From assembly GCF_900106525.1 (NCBI RefSeq), contig NZ_FNOG01000001.1, forward strand, positions 917,556-981,555: a stretch of 64,000 nt of DNA, in the 5' to 3' direction. The translations under genes were made by a program, and so were the position numbers. Shown piece after piece: positions 8,577 through 16,738 of this stretch. The notes beneath the pieces were generated by a model. The model did not search any database. It saw only the letters and a list, made by a program, of their open reading frames with translations, and had not been told where the DNA came from. Positions within the stretch are counted from its first letter, which is position 1. The number at the start of each line of letters is the position of its first letter. The stretch comes from Lysobacter enzymogenes. Lineage in GTDB: Bacteria; Pseudomonadota; Gammaproteobacteria; Xanthomonadales; Xanthomonadaceae.

Positions 8577-9196
8577 GGCGCGCCCGGCGCCGGCTGCGGC
8601 CGGCGAGGGGGCGGTCGTCGTGTACGCCGGGCGGTGCGCCGGGCGGTACTTCTTGGCGATCCGCGTCCGGCGACGCGACACCCCGCGATGCGTATCCCGG
8701 GCTGCCTGGCGCCGATGCCGGCCGGGATGGGCCGGCTCGTCGAGTGTTCCTGTTTGCGCGCTCGGCGATTCGCTGCGCGAGATCCCGCTCGGCGAGCGCG
8801 GGCTCACGATTCTTGTCGACGATTCGCGATCCAGCGATTGCGGCTGGCGATCTTCTGCGGGCGATCCGCATCCAGCACCCGCACGCGACGATCCGTACCC
8901 GCCGATCCGCATGCGCCGATCCGCGCTAGCCGGTTCGTACCCGCCGATCTAGGACGCGTCCTAAAAAGCGCAAACCCACGTACCAACGCACAAGAACGGA
9001 CGTGACCGCGTTCGCGTTCGGCGGACGAGCGCGCGCGCCGGGACGCCAAGCTGCTTCCCGCGCCGCCCACCCGCGGCGTGCACGCCGCGTCGCCGGTCGC
9101 GCCCGCCTCGCCATGCCGTTCGCCGGCAGCGCCGCGGCGGCAGCCGCGCGCCGCACTCGCCGCGCCTTGCGGCCACTCGTTCGAAAGGAAAGTCCG
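8577..9196 (+). other. 620-bp leader region of S8 protease 1
   Basis: No credible gene is present. From about 8860 to 8945 the bases GATCCGCA and CCGATCCG recur several times. A perfect 14-bp palindrome (TAGGACGCGTCCTA) at 8950-8963 is followed by a short A run. A good ribosome site (AAAGGAA, 9184-9190) precedes the protease start. Confidence 0.55.
8949..8970 (+). promoter_or_regulatory. palindromic element CTAGGACGCGTCCTAAAAA upstream of S8 protease 1
   Basis: A perfect dyad TAGGACGCGTCCTA is followed by AAAA. A near copy (CTAAGACTCGTCCTAAAAA) lies at 16510, upstream of S8 protease 4, at a similar distance from the start codon (about 230 bp here, about 215 bp there). It may be an operator or a stem near the transcript start. 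Confidence 0.4.
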
Positions 9197-11197
9197 ATGC
9201 CCCGTCATGCTTCGCGTCCTCTGCGCTTGCGCACGCTTTCGGTCGCCACCGCCTTCGCCGTTTCCTCGCTGTTCGCCGCGTCCGCCTTCGCGGCCGGCCC
9301 GATCCAGTACCTGCGCGTCAACACCAGCGCGCTGGCGTCGGGCCAGTCGACCGACCGCTTCATCGTCAAGTACCGCAGCGACAGCGTCGAGCGGCGCGAC
9401 GCGAGCGAACTGCAGCGCTCGCTGAGCGCGGCGGCCAACAGCGCCGGCCGGCTGATCGGGCTCAACAGCCGCAGCGGCGCCAAGGCGCCGCCGGCGATCG
9501 GCCTGCGCCGCGCCCAGGCGCTGGCGCTGGGCGCGGACCTGGTGACCGCCAACCGCAAGCTCGCCCCGGCCGAGGCCGAGGCGCTGATGCGCCAGATCGC
9601 CGAGAACCCGAACGTCGAGTACGTCGAAGTGGATCGCGAAATGGTGCTGTACGTGGCGCCGAACGATCCCGAGTACCCGCGTCAGTTCGGCTTCGGCAAC
9701 GGCCCCGGCGGCATCCGCGCCGAACAGGCCTGGGAGCGCAACACCGGCGCCGGCGCGGTGGTCGGCGTGATCGACTCCGGCGTCAACCGCCATGCCGACC
9801 TCGCCGCGAACATGCTGCCGGGCTGGGACTTCGCCCAGAACGACAACGACCCCAGCGACCCGACCAATTCCGCCGGCTTTCACGGCACCCACGTCGCCGG
9901 CACGGTGGCGGCGGTGACCAACAACGGCGTCGGCGTCGCCGGCACCGCGCCCCACGCCAAGATCCTGCCGGTACGCGTATTCGACGGCCCGCGCGGCAGC
10001 ACCGCGGCGATCATCAACGGCATCACCTGGGCGGTCGGCGGCTCGGTGCCGGGCGTTCCGGCCAACGCCAATCCCGCCGATGTGATCAACCTGAGCCTGG
10101 GCAGCCAGAACCCGGCTACTTGCGACAACGGCACCCGCGATGCGCTCAACTTCGCCATCAGCCGCGGCACCATCGTGGTGGTCGCCGCCGGCAACAGCAA
10201 CGCCGACGCCAATGGCTATACGCTCAACAACTGCACCTCGGTGATCTCGGTCGGCTCGGTCACCAACACCGGCGCGCGTTCGTCGTTCTCCAACTTCGGC
10301 GCGCGCGTGGACGTCGCCGCGCCGGGTTCGGCCATCATCTCGACGGTCAACGGCTTCAACGGCGCCAACAACCAGTACGGCTCGCTGAGCGGCACCTCGA
10401 TGGCTGCGCCGCACGTGGCCGGCGTCGCCGCGCTGGTGCAGTCGGCCGCGTCGACGCCGCTGACCCAGGCGCAGATGGCGACCTTGCTCAAGAACACCGC
10501 GCGCGCGTTCCCGTCCGCGCCGGATCGCCCGATCGGCGCCGGTATCGTCGACGCCAACGCCGCGGTCGCGGCGGTGGCCGGCGGCACGCCGGGCAACCAG
10601 GCGCCGGTGGCGAACTTCGCCTCCTCGGCCAACGGCCTGACGGTGAGCTTCACCGACAGCTCGAGCGACAGCGACGGCTCCATCGCTTCGCGCAGCTGGG
10701 ACTTCGGCGATGGCACCACCTCCACCGCGACCAGCCCGAGCAAGACCTACAGCGCGGCCGGGACGTACACGGTCAAGCTGACCGTCGTCGACAACGCCGG
10801 CGCCAGCAACACCAAGACCGCGACCGTGACCGTCGGCAGCAGCGGCGGCGTGCAGACCTACAGCAACGGCACCGACGCCAACATCCCGGACAACAACGCC
10901 ACCGGCGTCACCAGCTCGATCGCGGTGTCGGGCCGCACCGGCAACGCACCCAGCGACGCCCAGGTGTCGGTCAACATCGTCCACACCTACCAGGGCGATC
11001 TGATCGTCGACCTGATCGCGCCGGACGGCTCGGTCTACAACCTGCACAACCGCACCGGCAACGGCACCGATAACATCAACCGCACTTACACGGTGAACCT
11101 GTCGAGCGAAGCCTTGAACGGCACCTGGCGGCTGCGCGCTGCCGACCGCGCCTCGGTCGACACCGGCCGCATCGACAGCTGGAGCCTGAGTTTCTAA
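9197..11197 (+). CDS. S8 protease 1: secreted subtilisin-like protease with PKD and P-domain
   Basis: The 666-residue preproprotein begins after a clear AAAGGAA ribosome site. It has a Sec signal to about residue 32 (ASAFAAG) and an I9 propeptide about 53-147 (RFIVKYRSDS...NVEYVEVD). The S8 catalytic domain has D193 (VIDSG), H229 (HGTHVAGT), N333 in AAGN, and S401 (GTSMAAPHVAG). A PKD domain (about 468-550; [19 protein letters not shown]) and a C-terminal P-domain (about 556-666; [20 protein letters not shown]) follow. It should be secreted, cleave off its own propeptide and digest proteins outside the cell. The P-domain often assists folding or secretion and can be removed later. It is the first of five S8 genes in a row. 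Confidence 0.94.
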   Translation: MPRHASRPLRLRTLSVATAFAVSSLFAASAFAAGPIQYLRVNTSALASGQSTDRFIVKYRSDSVERRDASELQRSLSAAANSAGRLIGLNSRSGAKAPPAIGLRRAQALALGADLVTANRKLAPAEAEALMRQIAENPNVEYVEVDREMVLYVAPNDPEYPRQFGFGNGPGGIRAEQAWERNTGAGAVVGVIDSGVNRHADLAANMLPGWDFAQNDNDPSDPTNSAGFHGTHVAGTVAAVTNNGVGVAGTAPHAKILPVRVFDGPRGSTAAIINGITWAVGGSVPGVPANANPADVINLSLGSQNPATCDNGTRDALNFAISRGTIVVVAAGNSNADANGYTLNNCTSVISVGSVTNTGARSSFSNFGARVDVAAPGSAIISTVNGFNGANNQYGSLSGTSMAAPHVAGVAALVQSAASTPLTQAQMATLLKNTARAFPSAPDRPIGAGIVDANAAVAAVAGGTPGNQAPVANFASSANGLTVSFTDSSSDSDGSIASRSWDFGDGTTSTATSPSKTYSAAGTYTVKLTVVDNAGASNTKTATVTVGSSGGVQTYSNGTDANIPDNNATGVTSSIAVSGRTGNAPSDAQVSVNIVHTYQGDLIVDLIAPDGSVYNLHNRTGNGTDNINRTYTVNLSSEALNGTWRLRAADRASVDTGRIDSWSLSF

Positions 11198-11222
11198 GCC
11201 TCCGGCTTGCGATGCGCGTCAC

Positions 11223-11255
11223 GAAAAACCCCGGCTTCGGCCGGGGTTTTTCTTT
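11223..11255 (+). terminator. rho-independent terminator after S8 protease 1
   Basis: The hairpin CCCCGGCTTCGGCCGGGG is followed by TTTTTCTTT. Its stem is nearly identical to those after most genes of this island. Confidence 0.9.
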
Positions 11256-11563
11256 GCCTGCGGGCCGGCTCACACCCGAGCTGTGAAATGCGCCCGGCGG
11301 GACGCAGTGAGGCCGCGCTTCCACCCGCCGCGTAGCGACCGAAATCCAAATGTGTGATGCGTATCGCGGGTCCGGCGCGCGATGTGGGTTCTATCCATCT
11401 TGTTGGTGCTTCTGTTGCATACGTAGCGTGTTAAGGCGGGCCGGGACAACACCGAGTCCGTACACAAACAGCGTGGGCGCTGGCGTAAGCCGACACGGAC
11501 GTGGCCGCCCGAACACCGCGCGTTGAACGCCGCATTGCGGCACTTCGTTTTGGGGGTTCCACC
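11256..11563 (+). other. leader region of S8 protease 2
   Basis: No gene is visible. It holds the motif TTGCA-N4-TAGCGTGT at 11415-11431, shared with the leader of S8 protease 3. A GGGGG run at 11552-11556 serves as the likely ribosome site. Confidence 0.5.
11415..11431 (+). promoter_or_regulatory. shared upstream motif TTGCA-N4-TAGCGTGT (protease 2)
   Basis: It lies about 130 bp before the start codon. The same 13 fixed bases with the same 4-base gap occur at 14054-14070, about 120 bp before S8 protease 3. It may be a promoter or activator site common to both genes. Confidence 0.35.
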
Positions 11564-13342
11564 ATGTCCTATCGTTCCAACGGCGCGCTGCGCCAGCATG
11601 CGCTCGCCGCCGCCACCGTGGCTGCGCTGTCGTGCATCGCGCTGTCGGCCTCGGCCGCCGACCGCATCAACCTCGCCGCGCTGGCCAACGCCGACCAGAA
11701 CAACCAGTTCATCGTGAAATACGCCGCCGGCACCGCCGAGCGCAGCAACGCCGCCAGCCTCAACCGCGCGCTCGACAACGCGGCCACCAGCTTCTCCGGC
11801 AAGGGCGCCAAGCTCGGCCTCAAGCACCTGCGCCGCATCGGCACCGGCGCCGACGTGGTCCAGGCCGGCCGCCGCCTCGACCCGGCCGAAGCCGAGTCGC
11901 TGATGCGCCAGATCGCCGCCGACCCGAACGTGGAATACGTGGAAAAGAACGCGCCGATGACCGCGTTCTTCACCCCCAACGACACCCGCTTCGGCGAGCA
12001 GTGGGGCTACGGCGCGTCCGGCATCAACACCGCGCAGGCCTGGGACGTGAGCACCGGCACCGGCGTAGTGGTGGCGGTGATCGACACCGGCATCACCAAC
12101 CACAGCGACCTCAACGCCAACATCCTGCCCGGCTACGACTTCATCAGCGATTCGACCGCCGCGCGCGACAGCAACGGCCGCGATTCGGATCCGGCCGACC
12201 AGGGCGACTGGTTCACCGCCGGCGAGTGCGGCGTGACCTACAGCAGCAACTCCAGCTGGCACGGCACCCACGTCGCCGGCACCGTTGCGGCGGTGACCAA
12301 CAACGCCAAGGGCGTGGCCGGCACCGCGTACAACGCCAAGGTCGTGCCGGTGCGCGTGCTCGGCAAGTGCGGCGGCACCCTGGCCGACATCGCCGACGCG
12401 ATCACCTGGGCCTCGGGCGGTAGCGTGTCGGGCATCCCGGCCAATCCGAACCCGGCCGAAGTCATCAACATGTCGCTCGGCGGCAGCGGCGCCTGCGGTT
12501 CGACCTACCAGGCGGCGATCGACGGCGCGGTGGGGCGCGGCGTGACCGTGGTGGTCGCGGCCGGCAACAGCAACGTCAACGCCTCCAACGCGCGTCCGGC
12601 CAACTGCAACAACGTGGTCGCGGTCGGCGCGGTCGACAGCGCCGGCAAGCGTTCGGTGTGGAGCAGCACGCAGAAGTCCAACTACGGCGCCGTGGTCGAT
12701 GTGGCCGCGCCGGGTTCGAACATCCTGTCGACGCTCAACTCGGGCACCACCACGCCGGGTTCGGAGAGCTACGCCTCCTACGGCGGCACCTCGATGGCGA
12801 CGCCGCACGTGGCCGGCGTGGTCGCGCTGCTGCAGGCCAAGGCGACGACGCCGAAGACCCCGGCCGAGATCGAGACCATCCTCAAGACCACCGCGCGCGC
12901 GTTCCCGCAGACCCCGGACCAGGCCATCGGCACCGGCATCGTCGACGCCAAGGCGGCGCTGGATTCGCTCGGCGGCGGCAACCCGAACCCGGGCACGCAG
13001 ACCTACAGCAACGCTGCGGACTTCAACATCCCGGACAACAACGCCACTGGCGTGACCAGCTCGATCGTGGTGTCCGGCCGCACCGGCAACGCGCCGAGCA
13101 ATGCGCAGGTGTCGATCAACATCGTCCACACCTACCAGGGCGACCTGATCGTCGACCTGATCGCGCCGGACGGTTCGGTCTACAACCTGCACAACCGCAG
13201 CGGCGCCGGCACCGACAACATCGTCAAGACCTACACGGTGAACCTGTCGAGCGAAGCCTTGAACGGCACCTGGAAGCTGCGCGCGGCCGATCGCGCGTCG
13301 GTGGACACCGGCTACATCAACAGCTGGAGCGTCACGTTCTGA
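11564..13342 (+). CDS. S8 protease 2: secreted subtilisin-like protease with P-domain
   Basis: The 592-residue preproprotein starts MSYRSNGALRQH with a signal to about residue 32 (LSASAAD). The I9 propeptide spans about 47-128. The S8 domain has D174 (VIDTG), H233 (HGTHVAGT), N335 in AAGN and S410 (GTSMATPHVAG). Unlike proteases 1 and 3, no PKD domain is present. A short GGGNPNPG linker leads straight to the P-domain (478-592). The ATG at 11564 follows a GGGGG ribosome site; the 21 extra upstream residues of the open frame do not look like a signal peptide. Extracellular protein digestion is the likely role. Confidence 0.93.
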   Translation: MSYRSNGALRQHALAAATVAALSCIALSASAADRINLAALANADQNNQFIVKYAAGTAERSNAASLNRALDNAATSFSGKGAKLGLKHLRRIGTGADVVQAGRRLDPAEAESLMRQIAADPNVEYVEKNAPMTAFFTPNDTRFGEQWGYGASGINTAQAWDVSTGTGVVVAVIDTGITNHSDLNANILPGYDFISDSTAARDSNGRDSDPADQGDWFTAGECGVTYSSNSSWHGTHVAGTVAAVTNNAKGVAGTAYNAKVVPVRVLGKCGGTLADIADAITWASGGSVSGIPANPNPAEVINMSLGGSGACGSTYQAAIDGAVGRGVTVVVAAGNSNVNASNARPANCNNVVAVGAVDSAGKRSVWSSTQKSNYGAVVDVAAPGSNILSTLNSGTTTPGSESYASYGGTSMATPHVAGVVALLQAKATTPKTPAEIETILKTTARAFPQTPDQAIGTGIVDAKAALDSLGGGNPNPGTQTYSNAADFNIPDNNATGVTSSIVVSGRTGNAPSNAQVSINIVHTYQGDLIVDLIAPDGSVYNLHNRSGAGTDNIVKTYTVNLSSEALNGTWKLRAADRASVDTGYINSWSVTF

Positions 13343-13387
13343 TCCTTGCCGCGCGGCCGCAATGGCTGCGTTGAGCGATGCGATTGC

Positions 13388-13415
13388 AGCCCCGGCTTCG
13401 GCCGGGGCTTTTTCG
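13388..13415 (+). terminator. rho-independent terminator after S8 protease 2
   Basis: The hairpin GCCCCGGCTTCGGCCGGGGC is followed by TTTTTCG. Confidence 0.88.
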
Positions 13416-13451
13416 TTCAGAGAGTTGCGGTTTTTTCGCGCGCCCGTGGTG

Positions 13452-13880
13452 GTTTCGACGCAAGCGCGGTTGCGCGGTCGCGGCTTGCGCCGCTCCTACA
13501 GGGAGATCGCGTGGCGGACGGAGCGGCCTTAGGAGCTGCGCGAGCTGCGACCGCGCCAATGCGGCTACGGCGAGGGTTTCGGTGCGAGCGGGTGGTTGCG
13601 CGGTCGCGGCTTGCGCCGCTCCTACAGGGAGATCGCGTGGCGGCCGGAGCGGCTGTAGGAGCTGCGCGAGCTGCGACCGCGACAAGGCGGCTACGGCGCG
13701 GGTTTCGGTGCGAGCGGGTGGCTGCGCGGTCGCGGCTTGCGCCGCTCCTACAGGTAGATCGCGTGGCGGCCGGAGCGGCTGTAGGAGCTGCGCGAGCTGC
13801 GACCGCGCCAATGCGGCTGCGGCGAGGGTTTCGGCGCGAGCGGGTGGTTTCGCGGTCGCGGCTCGCGCCGCTGCTACAAG
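13452..13880. repeat. tandem array of family A palindromic repeats, 126-bp period, about 3.4 copies
   Basis: The block GCGGTCGCGGCTTGCGCCGC ending in CTCCTACA recurs with that hexamer at 13495, 13621, 13747 and 13873, exactly 126 bp apart. Between them lies the inverted arm (GGAGCTGCGCGAGCTGCGACC). The array lies between S8 proteases 2 and 3. Because 126 is a multiple of three, long spurious open frames run through it on both strands. Confidence 0.9.
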
Positions 13881-14191
13881 TAGCCGGTCGGATATCTCGG
13901 TGTTTTTGAGGTGCGTTAAAAGCGTAAAAACTATGCGCGTGCGACTGTCAAAAGCATGCTTGCGCGCCTCGCTTTCATTACCAATGCGCGTACTGTGATC
14001 GACATCGATTACTCGCGGACAAACCGGGCCCAACGCATCTATCCGCGCCTTTATTGCACAGATAGCGTGTGCCCCGGACGCGATCCCCCACGCGCGCCCT
14101 TCGCAGCGATTCCCGCCGCCGCAGCCGCCACGACGGCGCGCCGGAACGTTCTTTTCGCCGCCTCGCGGCGCTTACTTTGAGGGGTTACACC
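13881..14191 (+). other. AT-richer leader region of S8 protease 3
   Basis: From about 13885 to 14000 the sequence is clearly less GC-rich than its surroundings (GTTAAAAGCGTAAAAACTATG), as expected for a promoter region. It also carries the TTGCA-N4-TAGCGTGT motif at 14054. A GAGGGG ribosome site at 14179-14184 precedes the start codon. No gene is visible. Confidence 0.5.
14054..14070 (+). promoter_or_regulatory. shared upstream motif TTGCA-N4-TAGCGTGT (protease 3)
   Basis: Second copy of the motif seen at 11415, at nearly the same distance from the start codon. Confidence 0.35.
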
Positions 14192-16249
14192 ATGTCGTTC
14201 CGTTCCGTTCGCCGCCACCGTACGCACCTGCTCGCTGCGGCCACCGCGCTCGCGCTGTCCGCGCTGGCCGCGCCTTCCTTCGCCGGCGACGCCCACCTGG
14301 GCGCGCTCAAGGCCGGCGGCAGCTACAGCCGCTTCATCGTCAAGTACAAGACCGACAGCGCCGCTGCCAGCGGCGGCGTCGCGTTGAGCCGCTCGCTCGA
14401 CGCCGCCGCGGCCAAGCTGACGCTGCCGGCCGCCTCGAAGGGCGCGCGCGTGGGCCTGCACCAGGTGCGCCGCATGCTGGTGCCCGGCGCCAGCGTGATC
14501 GCCTCCGACCGCGCGCTCGGCCGCGACGAAGCCGCCGCGCTGATGCGCCAGATCGCCGCCGACCCGAGCGTGCAGTTCGTCCAGATCGACGGCATCCGCC
14601 GCGCGCTGGCGACGCCGAACGATCCCAGCTTCAGCAAGCAATGGCATTACGCCGACAGCGCCGTCGGCATCCGCGCGCCGACCGCGTGGAACACCAGCAC
14701 CGGCACCGGCATCGTGGTCGCGGTGGTCGACAGCGGCATCCTGTCGCACACCGACCTCAGCGCCAACATCCTGCCGGGCTACGACATGATCTCGTCGACC
14801 ACCGGCTTCTCCGACGCCGAATGCCGCGACGCCGGCGCCTCGCCGGGTTGCGGCAAGTCCGACGACGGCGACGGCCGCGACGCCAATCCCAACGACTCGT
14901 CGAACATCGTCCACGGCACCCACGTGGCCGGCACCATCGCGGCGGTGACCAACAACGGCGCCGGCGGCGCGGGCGTGGCGTACAACGCCAAGGTCGTGCC
15001 GGTGCGCGCGCTCGGCAACCAGGGCTTCGGCTCGGATTCGGACATCGCCGACGCGGTGGTGTGGGCTTCCGGCGGCACCGTGCCGGGCGTTCCGGCCAAC
15101 GCCAATCCGGCCGAGATCATCAATCTCTCGCTCGGCGGCCCGGCCCCGTGCAGCGACACGCCGGCGTGGCAGGCGGCGATCGACGCCGCGATCGCCAACG
15201 GCTCGACCGTGGTGGTCGCCGCCGGCAACGACAACGTCGATGTCGCCGGCTTCACCCCGGCCAGCTGCAACGGCGTGATCCGCGTGGCCGCCAGCAACAA
15301 GGCCGGTTCGCGCGCCTCGTACTCCAACTACGGCGCCACCATCCACGTCACCGCGCCGGGCGGCGAGAACGGCATCTTCGGGCCGAGCTCGACCGAGGGC
15401 ATCATCTCCACCGTCAGCGGCAACGCGTACGGCCCGATGGCCGGCACCTCGATGGCGGCGCCGCACGTGGCCGGCATCGCCGCGCTGATCCAGGCTGCTG
15501 CGGCGAGCCCGCGCACGCCGGCGCAGATCCTGCAGATCCTGCAGAGCACCGCGCGGCCGATCGCCGCCAACAAGTGCTCCGGCGGCTGCGGTTCGGGCCT
15601 GGTCGACGCGGCAGCGGCGGTGGCCGCGGCCGGCGGCACCCCGGGCAACCAGGCGCCGGTGGCGAACTTCAGCTCGTCGGCCAACGCGCTGACGGTGAGC
15701 TTCACCGACACCTCGACCGACAGCGACGGCTCCATCGCCTCGCGCAGCTGGGACTTCGGCGACGGCACCAGCTCCACTGCGGCCAACCCGAGCAAGACCT
15801 ACAGCGCGGCCGGCACCTACACCGTCAAGCTGACCGTCGTCGACAACGGCGGCGCGAGCAACACCAAGACCGCGACCGTTACCGTCGGCGCCAGCAGCGG
15901 GCCGCAGACCTACACCAATGGCGCCGACGTCAACATTCCCGACAACAACGCCACCGGCGTGACCAGCTCCATCAGCGTCACCGGCCGCACCGGCAACGCG
16001 CCGAGCAATGCGCAGGTCGCGGTCGACATCGTCCACACCTACCAGGGCGACCTCATCGTCGACCTGATCGCGCCGGACGGCTCGGTCTACAACCTGCACA
16101 ACCGCACCGGTTCGGGCACCGACAACATCAAGAAGACCTACACGGTGAACCTGTCGAGCGAAGCGCTCAACGGCACCTGGAAGCTGCGCGCGGCCGACCG
16201 TGCGGCGGTGGACACCGGCTACATCAATAGCTGGAGCGTTACCTTCTGA
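14192..16249 (+). CDS. S8 protease 3: secreted subtilisin-like protease with PKD and P-domain
   Basis: The 685-residue preproprotein starts MSFRSVRRHRTH with a signal to about residue 32 (PSFAGD). The I9 propeptide is about 47-133. The S8 domain has D180 (VVDSG), H241 (HGTHVAGT), N346 in AAGN and S420 (GTSMAAPHVAG). An insert with C211 and C220 (SDAECRDAGASPGCGKS) follows the catalytic Asp; proteases 4 and 5 share it but 1 does not. PKD (about 487-568) and P-domain (about 572-685) follow. The start has a GAGGGG ribosome site. It is closest to proteases 4 and 5 in the catalytic domain, yet its P-domain resembles those of 1 and 2. Confidence 0.94.
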   Translation: MSFRSVRRHRTHLLAAATALALSALAAPSFAGDAHLGALKAGGSYSRFIVKYKTDSAAASGGVALSRSLDAAAAKLTLPAASKGARVGLHQVRRMLVPGASVIASDRALGRDEAAALMRQIAADPSVQFVQIDGIRRALATPNDPSFSKQWHYADSAVGIRAPTAWNTSTGTGIVVAVVDSGILSHTDLSANILPGYDMISSTTGFSDAECRDAGASPGCGKSDDGDGRDANPNDSSNIVHGTHVAGTIAAVTNNGAGGAGVAYNAKVVPVRALGNQGFGSDSDIADAVVWASGGTVPGVPANANPAEIINLSLGGPAPCSDTPAWQAAIDAAIANGSTVVVAAGNDNVDVAGFTPASCNGVIRVAASNKAGSRASYSNYGATIHVTAPGGENGIFGPSSTEGIISTVSGNAYGPMAGTSMAAPHVAGIAALIQAAAASPRTPAQILQILQSTARPIAANKCSGGCGSGLVDAAAAVAAAGGTPGNQAPVANFSSSANALTVSFTDTSTDSDGSIASRSWDFGDGTSSTAANPSKTYSAAGTYTVKLTVVDNGGASNTKTATVTVGASSGPQTYTNGADVNIPDNNATGVTSSISVTGRTGNAPSNAQVAVDIVHTYQGDLIVDLIAPDGSVYNLHNRTGSGTDNIKKTYTVNLSSEALNGTWKLRAADRAAVDTGYINSWSVTF

Positions 16250-16278
16250 GTAAAGCGGCATTCGCCGATGCGATACCA

Positions 16279-16306
16279 AGCCCCGGCTCCGGCCGGGGCT
16301 TTTTCG
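16279..16306 (+). terminator. rho-independent terminator after S8 protease 3
   Basis: The hairpin AGCCCCGGCTCCGGCCGGGGCT is followed by a T run. Confidence 0.88.
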
Positions 16307-16738
16307 TTGCGTGTTCGTCGCTCTCGCCGGCGATGCGTGCGCGGTCGCGGACCCGCGGGCCGTGGTCTTGCGGTGCTTTGTCTATCGTGCGGTGGACTTG
16401 AGCCGATGTCCCGCGGTAGCTCGAAGGCGGGGCCTGGAGCGCGCGCCGAGCGGCGCAACCGTGCAGTCCCACGTTCGTCGCTCGCGGAAAGCGGCGAGTC
16501 GCGGCGCTTCTAAGACTCGTCCTAAAAAATGCCAGACGTGAGCGAGCGCTCGTTTCTCTCGCTTCAGCGAAACGCCGAGGGCGGCGTCGCCCGCGCGCTT
16601 GCTCCTAGATTGAAACGCAACCGAGATCGCGCGACAGCGATCCGGCCGGCTCGGCGCCGTGGCCGCGCGCCCGCAGCTTGATCCGCTCGCGCGCCTCACG
16701 ATCGTCTCTTCATTCTTCCGCTTGGGGGTAGAAACACG
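16307..16738 (+). other. leader region of S8 protease 4
   Basis: No gene is visible in this 430-bp gap. It contains the near-palindrome at 16510-16532 and ends with a TTGGGGG ribosome site before ATG 16739. Confidence 0.5.
16510..16532 (+). promoter_or_regulatory. near-palindromic element CTAAGACTCGTCCTAAAAAA upstream of S8 protease 4
   Basis: It matches the perfect palindrome at 8949 in all but two core positions, including the trailing A run, and lies at a similar distance from the start codon. Confidence 0.4.

Noticed and set aside
8804..11047. 747-codon open frame antisense to S8 protease 1, and similar long minus-strand frames opposite the other proteases (e.g. 14051-16279, 16382-18631, 26427-28691)
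   Set aside because: They are shadows of high-GC coding DNA: compositions rich in Arg, Gly, Val and His, no family motifs, no ribosome sites, and they mirror real secreted proteases with complete active sites.
11346..11366. CRP/Clp binding site (TGTGATGCGTATCGCG) upstream of S8 protease 2
   Set aside because: Only the left half matches TGTGA; the right half is not TCACA, and similar half sites occur elsewhere.
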